Assembly: GCA_937891015.1 (NCBI GenBank)
Contig: CALAPY010000037.1
Location: 1 to 7,547 of the forward strand
Source: UBA2108 sp002713215
GTDB taxonomy: Bacteria > Bacteroidota > Bacteroidia > Flavobacteriales_G > Salibacteraceae
DNA: 7,547 nucleotides
Direction: 5' to 3'
Under the pieces are notes generated by a model. It made no database searches and was not told the origin of the DNA. It was given only the letters and a program-made list of their open reading frames with translations. The position numbers were made by a program, and so were the translations under genes. This document shows positions 1 to 5,948 of this stretch, piece by piece. The first letter of the stretch is position 1, and each line of letters opens with the position of its first letter.

Positions 1-35
1 TCTCTTGAACTTATCTCCCCGTTCAAACGGGCCGG
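1..35 (-). other. Start of a leftward transcript, gene outside window
   Basis: This is the region just downstream of the minus-strand promoter at 36-65. Transcription would begin near position 30 and run off the left edge. No minus-strand ATG is visible in these bases, so what remains is leader or the first bases of an RNA gene. Two overlapping inverted repeats are present. CCCGTT/AACGGG (18-31) has a 2-base centre. TTGAAC (5-10) pairs with GTTCAA (21-26) across 10 bases. They share bases, so as RNA they would be mutually exclusive hairpins. Too little is visible to identify the gene. Confidence 0.35.
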
Positions 36-65
36 CAAAAGTATACAGGTTTTTTTAATTAACAA
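36..65 (-). promoter_or_regulatory. Bacteroidota-type promoter firing leftward
   Basis: Read on the minus strand, positions 43-36 give TACTTTTG, an exact match to the Bacteroidota -7 consensus TAnnTTTG, followed by C as is common. A TTG that could serve as the -33 element lies at 65-63, with a 19-base spacer, which is the usual distance. This is the best-formed promoter in the window. It implies a divergently transcribed gene just beyond the left edge. The motif match is seen directly; activity is inferred. Confidence 0.6.
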
Positions 66-68
66 GCA

Positions 69-95
69 TTTTTTAAAAAAAATAAAAAAATTTTT
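69..95. other. A/T-tract between divergent promoters
   Basis: A run of 27 consecutive A/T bases is made of successive T, A, A and T tracts between the leftward promoter (36-65) and the rightward -7 element (112-119). Such tracts bend DNA and can act like an UP element or a nucleoid-protein site. Here it lies where the upstream half of the rightward promoter should be, and no TTG -33 element is found there. It has no coding potential. The function is inferred only from position. Confidence 0.35.
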
Positions 96-111
96 ATCTG
101 AAAGAATAATC

Positions 112-119
112 TACATTTG
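112..119 (+). promoter_or_regulatory. -7 element of barrel-protein gene
   Basis: TACATTTG matches the Bacteroidota TAnnTTTG -7 consensus. It would put the transcription start near 124-126, leaving a leader of about 15 bases before the ATG at 141. No TTG -33 element is found at the expected distance; A/T tracts occupy that place. The element overlaps the alternative TTG start at 117, which argues against translation starting there. Confidence 0.5.
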
Positions 120-140
120 AGTTTGAAATTTACAGAAAGT

Positions 141-761
141 ATGAAAGTGTTGGTTTTATGGGGGTTAGCGTTATTTATGAGTATGAATCTTGCTGCTCAA
201 AACTATGGTGTAGAAGTTGACTCGACAAAGCAAACATCTGAAAAACAGGAGCCTAAAAAAGAAAAATATTCAGGCAAAAGAACTTTTATTGGAGGAGGTT
301 TTGGCTTAGGCTTTAGTCAAAACTCTGGATTTATTAATGTTTCACCCATTTTGGGATACAATTTTTCCAAGAATCTGCAAGCAGCCATGAAGTTTACCTA
401 TTGGTATAACTGGGGACGGGCTTATGACGCTAAGGGAGGAGTACATAAATACGATGGCAACATCTATGCCTATAGTATATTTAGTAGGTATGTCATTTTT
501 AAAGGTCTATTTGCTCACATTGAACCTGAGTACATGAATTTACCGCGGTATGAATGGTCTAGAGATTGGTCTTCTTCAACTGGATGGACATTGGAAGAAA
601 GAAGGGTGGATGCTTTTAATTTTTACGTAGGAGGTGGCTTTTATCAGGGGTTCAGTGGTAACTCGGGTGGATTTGTAATGCTATTGTATAATCTAAATGA
701 AACCGAAAACTCGTTTTATAGTAACCCGTACATTCAAATCGGATTCACTGCAGGCTTTTAG
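141..761 (+). CDS. Predicted small outer-membrane beta-barrel protein
   Basis: The product is 206 residues. The first 19-20 residues form a typical signal peptide: MK, a hydrophobic core, then LAAQ with cleavage probably around A19/Q20. A charged, Lys/Glu-rich linker follows (about 28-46), then a Gly- and aromatic-rich region ending in Phe, the usual C-terminal signature for BAM-inserted barrels. I count eight probable amphipathic strands, near residues 48-60, 63-77, 79-91, 107-121, 123-137, 155-172, 177-187 and 197-206, so an OmpX/OmpW-sized 8-strand barrel is likely. The frame could be extended to a TTG at 117, but that codon lies inside the -7 element and would put eight polar residues before the signal peptide, so I chose ATG 141. 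No ligand or function can be assigned. The gene is monocistronic and converges on purL. Confidence 0.8.
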   Translation: MKVLVLWGLALFMSMNLAAQNYGVEVDSTKQTSEKQEPKKEKYSGKRTFIGGGFGLGFSQNSGFINVSPILGYNFSKNLQAAMKFTYWYNWGRAYDAKGGVHKYDGNIYAYSIFSRYVIFKGLFAHIEPEYMNLPRYEWSRDWSSSTGWTLEERRVDAFNFYVGGGFYQGFSGNSGGFVMLLYNLNETENSFYSNPYIQIGFTAGF

Positions 762-780
762 CAGAGTCCGGTAAAGTCAA

Positions 781-3700
781 CTAATGATTATCAACCCATT
801 CTCGAGCATTTTTGAATGCTAATATCCAGGGACTAACATCTTCTCCTTTTCTATTCTCTGGATAGTAGCCCCAATTCCATGGAAAAACAGAACGTTCAAA
901 ATGTGGCATAATGGCTAAATGCCTTCCATCTTTACTTGCGATTCCTGCCACACTGTAATCTGAACCATTGGGATTAGCAGGATAGTCAGAACCACTATAT
1001 TTTCCAATTATGTTGTAATCTTCTTCAGCCCGGGGGAGGTTGAATTTTCCTTCGCCGTGAGCGACCCAAATTCCAAGTTTACTTCCCGAGAGGCTTCCAA
1101 GCATTACGGAATCGTTCTCCGGAATTTCAATATTTACGAAAGCGGATTCAAATTTCCCTGAAGCGTTGTGCAACAATTTAGGATGATTTTCATGTTCAGG
1201 ATACAATAACCCTAGTTCTCCCATTAATTGACAGCCGTTGCAAATTCCAAGTGACAGTGTGTCCTTTCTAGCATAGAAGTTGTCCAGTGCGTTTTTTGCC
1301 CTTTTGTTATATAAAAATGCGCCAGCCCATCCTTTGGCCGAACCTAACACATCAGAATTTGAGAACCCTCCAACAAAGGCAATCATATTTACATCCGAGA
1401 GGTCTTCTGCCCCAGAGATCAGATCAGTCATGTGAACATCTTTGACACTGAAACCAGCCAGATACAAGGCATAAGCCATTTCACGATCTCCATTTACGCC
1501 CTTTTCTCTTATGATTGCGGCTTTTGGTGCATCGTTAGAATTTCTATCTGGATTTAAGCCAAGTGATGAATACCTGCCTTCGAATCCTGCTGGGAAACGA
1601 TAGGATAAATCATTTGACTTGTAGTTTTTGAATCGATCTTCGGCAAGGTTTCCTCCGGTTTGTTTCTTATCCAACAAATAGGAGGTTCTGTACCAGGTAT
1701 CTCTTAATGTATTAATATCAAAGATGTAATTGTTGGTTCTGGTTGTAACACTTATTGATCTTGTCTGGTTCACGTTCCCAATAACATGGTAATGAGAATC
1801 AACTTGATCCAATGCTTTTGATACTTTTTCAATGTCAGAGTCCTTGACCTGAATTATAACTCCTGCCTTTTCAGAAAATAACAATTGAATATCATCCCGG
1901 GCATCTATTTCAATCAGGTTAATGTTTAGCCCTGATTCATTTGTGGCAAAAGTCATTTCAAGTAAAGTGGTAATAAGTCCACCGGCAGAAATATCATGTC
2001 CCGATAGTATTAGATGGTCTTTGATTAATGCCTGGATGGCGTTAAATGTATTGGCAAATTTCTTGGCATTAATAATTTCGGGAGCATCTTTACCAATTGA
2101 ATTCCGGATTTGGGCAAAAGAAGAGCCACCCAGTTTAAAATCATCTTCTGATAAATCAACGTAGATTAAACTCGAATTATAATTGGGTTGAACGACCGGC
2201 TCGACTATTCTTTTTAGGTGACTAATTTCACCGACTGCGGTAATTATAACTGTTCCCGGCGAGTAGACTACGTCATCCGAGTACTTCTGTACCATGGAAA
2301 GAGAATCTTTTCCAGTTGGGACATTTAACCCTAACTCGCAGGCAAAATCACTTATACCCTTAACCGCCGTATAAAGTCTGCTATTTTCACCCTCATTTTT
2401 TGCCGGCCACATCCAGTTTGCACTTAAAGAGATTCCCCTGATTCCATCTTGTATAGGTGCCCAAACAATATTGGTTAAGGCTTCAGCGATGGAAGCTTGA
2501 GATCCGGCTTTAGGGTTAATCAGCGCAGAAATAGGCGAGTGTCCAATGGAAGTGGCAATTCCTTTTTCTCCTCGATAATCAAGCGCCATTGCACCCAGGT
2601 TGTTTAAAGGAAGTTGTAATGGCCCTGCGCATTGTTGTTTGGCAACCCTTCCGGTTACACAACGATCTACTTTGTTGGTTAACCAATCTTTACAAGCAAC
2701 TGCTTCCAGTTGAAGCACGGCGTTTAAATAGGATTGAATTTCCGACTCCTGGTAATCTATTTCGTGGAAGGAAGAACCAGAGCTGTTGTCTTTTAGAATA
2801 GTTTTTGGAGAAGAGCCAAACATATGGGTAAGGCCCCAGTCCATTGGATTGATTCCAGACTTGTTATTTTCAAACACAAAATGATTGTTATCGGTCGATT
2901 CACCAACAACATATATAGGTGCTCTTTCTCGTTGAGCAATTTTTTCAAGAAGCTGAACGTCCCTTTCTTTGATAACAAGTCCCATTCTTTCCTGGGATTC
3001 ATTTCCAATGATCTCTTTATCTGAAAGGGTAGGGTCGCCAACGGGAAGTTTGTTCACATCAATTTTTCCTCCTGTATCTTCAACCAATTCGGAAAGGCAG
3101 TTGAGATGCCCTCCTGCACCATGGTCGTGAATGGATACTATTGGGTTTTCGTTCATTTCTGAAACTGCACGAACAACATTGTACACCCTTTTTTGCATTT
3201 CCGGATTGGATCGTTGAATGGCATTTAACTCAATGCCACTTGAAAACTCACCGGTTGCCACTGAGGAAACTGCACCACCACCCATTCCAATGCGGTAGTT
3301 ATCGCCACCCATAACCACTATTTTATCACCATTTTCAGGAGTGTCTTTTAGGGCTTGCTCTTTTTTTCCGTAACCAATCCCCCCGGCTTGCATAATAACC
3401 TTATCGTAGCCATATTTTTTGCCACCTTCTTCATGTTCAAAGGTGAGTACCGACCCATTGATAAGGGGTTGGCCAAATTTGTTTCCAAAATCAGAGGCAC
3501 CATTGGATGCTTTTATAAGTATATCCATCGGGGTTTGGTATAACCAGGGTCTTTCGGCCATTCCATTTTCCCATGCGCGGTTATCTTCCAACCTTGAATA
3601 CGATGTCATGTAAACAGCGGAACCAGCAAGGGGCATTGAACCCTTTCCTCCAGCCATTCTATCTCGAATTTCTCCACCGCTCCCAGTTGCAGCTCCATTG

Positions 3701-4473
3701 AATGGTTCAACGGTAGTTGGGAAATTGTGCGTTTCCGCTTTGAGAGAAATAACAGAATTAAAATCTTTGGTTTCAAAATAATCGGCTTGATCTTGCCTGG
3801 CAGGTGCAAATTGTTCTACTGTTGGGCCTTCGATAAACGCCACATTATCCTTATAGGCTGATACAATTCTGTTGGGGTTAACGCTTGAAGTTTTTCGGAT
3901 CATTTTGAACAATGAATCCTGCATTTCTTCACCATCAATAATGAAGGTGCCGTTAAAAATTTTATGCCTACAATGCTCCGAATTGACTTGAGAAAACCCA
4001 AAGACCTCACTGTCCGTAAGTTTCCTTCCAAGTTGTTGGGATACACCATTGAGGTATTCAATTTCCTCTGGGCTTAGAGCTAATCCCTCTTGGTTGTTAT
4101 AAGCTGCCAGGTCGTCAATAAAAAGAACTTCCTCAGGATCTTTAGTAATTGTAAAAATATCCTGATTCAAATTTTCGTAAAGAACCTCCAACATGGGGTC
4201 GTAGTTTGAGTGGTTGGCATCTACCTTCCCAAATTCTTCAATTCTCTCTATGCCTGCAATCCCCATATTCATGGTAATTTCAACGGCATTGGTACTCCAG
4301 GGGGTAATCATCTCTTTTCTTGGCCCTACAAAATGCCCATCGACTTGATCTTGATTAAGATGTTGTGCTCCTCCAAATAACCATTGAAGTTTTTCAATGT
4401 CTATTTCAGAAAGTCTATTTTCAATTTTCAGGGCAAAAATTTTGTCTGATGCAGACGCGAAAAATGTGATCAT
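781..4473 (-). CDS. purL: Phosphoribosylformylglycinamidine synthase (single-chain PurL)
   Basis: This is FGAM synthase, which converts FGAR, ATP and glutamine to FGAM in de novo purine synthesis, in the cytoplasm. The 1230-residue single-chain form fuses PurS-like, synthetase and glutaminase parts (the E. coli enzyme is 1295). Residues are numbered from the ATG at 4473. The N-terminal PurS-like domain is about 1-140. The conserved linker motif NSEHCRH is at 164-170, ETHNFPT with GAATGSGGEIRD from 247, DRCVTGRVAKQQ from 603, GKDSLSM at 721-727 and HDISAGG from 826. The glutaminase domain starts near 984 and has nucleophile Cys1078 in GICNGCQ, HGEGKF from 1139, and His1191/Glu1193 in MPHFER, so the catalytic triad is complete. 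The frame opens further to a TTG at 4512, but that codon is part of the promoter, so ATG 4473 is preferred. No other pur genes are adjacent. Confidence 0.97.
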   Translation of the reverse strand: MITFFASASDKIFALKIENRLSEIDIEKLQWLFGGAQHLNQDQVDGHFVGPRKEMITPWSTNAVEITMNMGIAGIERIEEFGKVDANHSNYDPMLEVLYENLNQDIFTITKDPEEVLFIDDLAAYNNQEGLALSPEEIEYLNGVSQQLGRKLTDSEVFGFSQVNSEHCRHKIFNGTFIIDGEEMQDSLFKMIRKTSSVNPNRIVSAYKDNVAFIEGPTVEQFAPARQDQADYFETKDFNSVISLKAETHNFPTTVEPFNGAATGSGGEIRDRMAGGKGSMPLAGSAVYMTSYSRLEDNRAWENGMAERPWLYQTPMDILIKASNGASDFGNKFGQPLINGSVLTFEHEEGGKKYGYDKVIMQAGGIGYGKKEQALKDTPENGDKIVVMGGDNYRIGMGGGAVSSVATGEFSSGIELNAIQRSNPEMQKRVYNVVRAVSEMNENPIVSIHDHGAGGHLNCLSELVEDTGGKIDVNKLPVGDPTLSDKEIIGNESQERMGLVIKERDVQLLEKIAQRERAPIYVVGESTDNNHFVFENNKSGINPMDWGLTHMFGSSPKTILKDNSSGSSFHEIDYQESEIQSYLNAVLQLEAVACKDWLTNKVDRCVTGRVAKQQCAGPLQLPLNNLGAMALDYRGEKGIATSIGHSPISALINPKAGSQASIAEALTNIVWAPIQDGIRGISLSANWMWPAKNEGENSRLYTAVKGISDFACELGLNVPTGKDSLSMVQKYSDDVVYSPGTVIITAVGEISHLKRIVEPVVQPNYNSSLIYVDLSEDDFKLGGSSFAQIRNSIGKDAPEIINAKKFANTFNAIQALIKDHLILSGHDISAGGLITTLLEMTFATNESGLNINLIEIDARDDIQLLFSEKAGVIIQVKDSDIEKVSKALDQVDSHYHVIGNVNQTRSISVTTRTNNYIFDINTLRDTWYRTSYLLDKKQTGGNLAEDRFKNYKSNDLSYRFPAGFEGRYSSLGLNPDRNSNDAPKAAIIREKGVNGDREMAYALYLAGFSVKDVHMTDLISGAEDLSDVNMIAFVGGFSNSDVLGSAKGWAGAFLYNKRAKNALDNFYARKDTLSLGICNGCQLMGELGLLYPEHENHPKLLHNASGKFESAFVNIEIPENDSVMLGSLSGSKLGIWVAHGEGKFNLPRAEEDYNIIGKYSGSDYPANPNGSDYSVAGIASKDGRHLAIMPHFERSVFPWNWGYYPENRKGEDVSPWILAFKNAREWVDNH

Positions 4474-4475
4474 TC

Positions 4476-4506
4476 TTAATGTATTAAACCTGCCAAATTC
4501 AGCAGG
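4476..4506 (-). promoter_or_regulatory. Two inverted repeats in the purL leader
   Basis: Between the purL promoter and ATG lie two short inverted repeats: CCTGC/GCAGG with an 8-base loop (4489-4506), and TTAAT-GT-ATTAA (4476-4487), which ends three bases before the start codon. If transcription starts near 4503-4506, the first would sit at the very 5' end of the mRNA as a stem-loop. The second could be an operator or a weak hairpin over the translation start. Neither matches a regulator site I recognise, and short AT-rich palindromes can be chance. Confidence 0.3.
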
Positions 4507-4509
4507 GTG

Positions 4510-4517
4510 CAAAAGTA
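4510..4517 (-). promoter_or_regulatory. -7 element of purL
   Basis: Read on the minus strand this is TACTTTTG followed by C, an exact TAnnTTTG match, 36 bases upstream of the purL ATG. It is the same octamer as the left-edge promoter. The nearest upstream TTG (4534-4532) leaves only a 14-base spacer, shorter than the usual 19 or so, so the -33 part is poor. The longest-ORF start codon TTG (4512-4510) is the last three bases of this element. Confidence 0.6.
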
Positions 4518-4572
4518 AAAATAAGCTTACCCAAGGGATTTTTTTAGGTCTATTATTATTAACATTGTTTTC

Positions 4573-5877
4573 ATGCCTGAGAGTATTTTCGAATGGGTTT
4601 ATGTTGTTATTCTAACTTCGGTTCTTGCCTGGTTTATTGGAAGACAGAAATGGACTAAGAATCTTGGGCTGTCGGTACTTGAAATTAGAGGACTTTTAGT
4701 ATTCAAAGTAGTTGTTGGAATTGCCTTAGCAATCTTTTATGAAGTTTATTATGGAAGTCGGATTACTTCCGATGCATTCAGGTTCTACGACGATGCCTTA
4801 ATCGTAGTTGAAAGTCTTTCATCAAACCCCAAAGTATATTTCCAAATCATATTTGGTATAAATATGGTGGATTCGGAGGTGGTTGCTGTTACCGATCAAT
4901 TAAACACCTGGTATAAGTCTCACCAGCATGGGGTTTTTAACGATAATCAAACTATGGTTCGAATGAATGCCATAATTCTACCCTTGTCACAAGGGTATTA
5001 CCATGTGCACACGGTAATAGTAGCATTACTTAGTTTCTCTGGTTTTGTTGCTTTGCTTCAGGTGTTCAATAAAGTTATGCCACTTAAAAGGTGGTTTGTA
5101 TATTTTATTGTTCTGTTTCCTCAGGTTTTATTCTGGTCAAGTGGCGTTCTAAAAGAGAGTATTCTTTTTTTCTGCCTGGGTTGGTTCATCTACTTCTTGT
5201 ACAAAGTTTATCAGGGTGATTTTACCAAGGAAAATTTACTTAGATTGGTGATCTTTCTTTATTTCCTTTTGTTGATTAAGAGCTATGTGATACTGGCATT
5301 AATTCCTGGGATAACCATTTTATCTGCATCTGTATTTGTTCCCAAATTGAAATCACCAATGGTTTTTATTGGAATGCTGTTTCTCCTGGGGATATTTGTA
5401 ATTGGAGTGGATTCCTATCTGGGGAATCCTAGGTCAGGTGCAATTTACCAAAAACAACACGATTTCATTAATGAGGCAAAATCGGTAAAGGCAGGAAGTT
5501 ATTTTGAGATATTTCGGCTTGAACCAAATTGGAAGAGTATTTTAAAAAACTCGCCACAAGCAATAGCAAATGTATTTCTGCGTCCCATGCCATGGAATTC
5601 ACATAATTTAATTTCAAAGCTAGCTTCCGTTGAGAATATTTTTATCCTCTTGCTACTTATATTGCCTGTATTGTTTTATAAGAAAAATGGTAATCTGGAA
5701 ATAGTACTTTTTTCATTGTCATTTGTTTTCGTATTGTTTCTATTAATTGGATTGGTTACACCTGTCTCGGGTGCTCTTGTTCGATATAAGATTCCCGGGC
5801 TACCCTTCTTGTTTTTTTCTATTTATATGATGGTTGATTGGGAAAAGTTTGGGTCCAAATTGAAATTTAGCAGATAA
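4573..5877 (+). CDS. Polytopic membrane protein, possibly GT-C/polymerase-like
   Basis: The product is 434 residues with about 11 predicted membrane segments, near 7-23, 40-60, 145-166, 172-190, 196-213, 221-235, 237-256, 262-280, 353-370, 375-394 and 409-420. A large polar loop (about 62-140) starts with SDAFRFYDD (D67, D73, D74), the position where GT-C glycosyltransferases carry their acidic catalytic motif. Other conserved-looking stretches are FWSSGVLKES (187-196), RPMPWNSHN (337-345) and RYKIPGLPF (404-412). From memory, similar motifs recur in uncharacterised Bacteroidota membrane proteins near exopolysaccharide genes, so a lipid-linked-sugar transferase or Wzy-like polymerase is possible but unproven. 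There is no signal peptide; the N-terminus begins directly with a membrane segment. The gene is divergent from purL (99 bp between ATGs). No clear -7 element precedes it, only a one-mismatch TAACATTG at 4560-4567. The ATG at 4573 is the first in-frame start. Confidence 0.8.
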   Translation: MPESIFEWVYVVILTSVLAWFIGRQKWTKNLGLSVLEIRGLLVFKVVVGIALAIFYEVYYGSRITSDAFRFYDDALIVVESLSSNPKVYFQIIFGINMVDSEVVAVTDQLNTWYKSHQHGVFNDNQTMVRMNAIILPLSQGYYHVHTVIVALLSFSGFVALLQVFNKVMPLKRWFVYFIVLFPQVLFWSSGVLKESILFFCLGWFIYFLYKVYQGDFTKENLLRLVIFLYFLLLIKSYVILALIPGITILSASVFVPKLKSPMVFIGMLFLLGIFVIGVDSYLGNPRSGAIYQKQHDFINEAKSVKAGSYFEIFRLEPNWKSILKNSPQAIANVFLRPMPWNSHNLISKLASVENIFILLLLILPVLFYKKNGNLEIVLFSLSFVFVLFLLIGLVTPVSGALVRYKIPGLPFLFFSIYMMVDWEKFGSKLKFSR

Positions 5878-5917
5878 TTGTTCCAGCTTTGGATTATGGT
5901 GCATTTTAATTTTGATC

Positions 5918-5925
5918 TATATTTG
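5918..5925 (+). promoter_or_regulatory. -7 element of acyl-CoA ligase gene
   Basis: TATATTTG matches TAnnTTTG exactly and lies 23 bases upstream of the ATG at 5949, in the 71-bp gap after the membrane-protein gene. The best upstream TTTG (5888-5891) is 26 bases away, longer than ideal, so the -33 part is uncertain. It suggests the ligase is transcribed independently, at least in part. No terminator-like hairpin is visible in the gap. Confidence 0.5.
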
Positions 5926-5948
5926 ATTAGTTGCAAAAAATAGGCTCT

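Noticed and set aside
1922..3809. Several 60-80 codon open frames on both strands inside purL
   Set aside because: All overlap the highly conserved PurL coding sequence in other frames and lack promoters or family features.
4560..4567. TAACATTG as a -7 element for the membrane-protein gene
   Set aside because: It has one mismatch to TAnnTTTG, no -33 TTG at a suitable distance, and only five bases before the ATG, so it would require a nearly leaderless mRNA. The promoter of this gene remains unlocated.
4474..4572. Purine riboswitch or other structured RNA in the purL/membrane-protein intergenic region
   Set aside because: Only 99 bp separate the ATGs and the purL leader is about 30 bases. 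No aptamer-like structure is visible.
4397..4615. 72-codon plus-strand frame spanning the purL 5' end and the divergent intergenic region
   Set aside because: It is antisense to purL and overlaps the start of the membrane-protein gene in another frame. The coding signal belongs to the neighbours.
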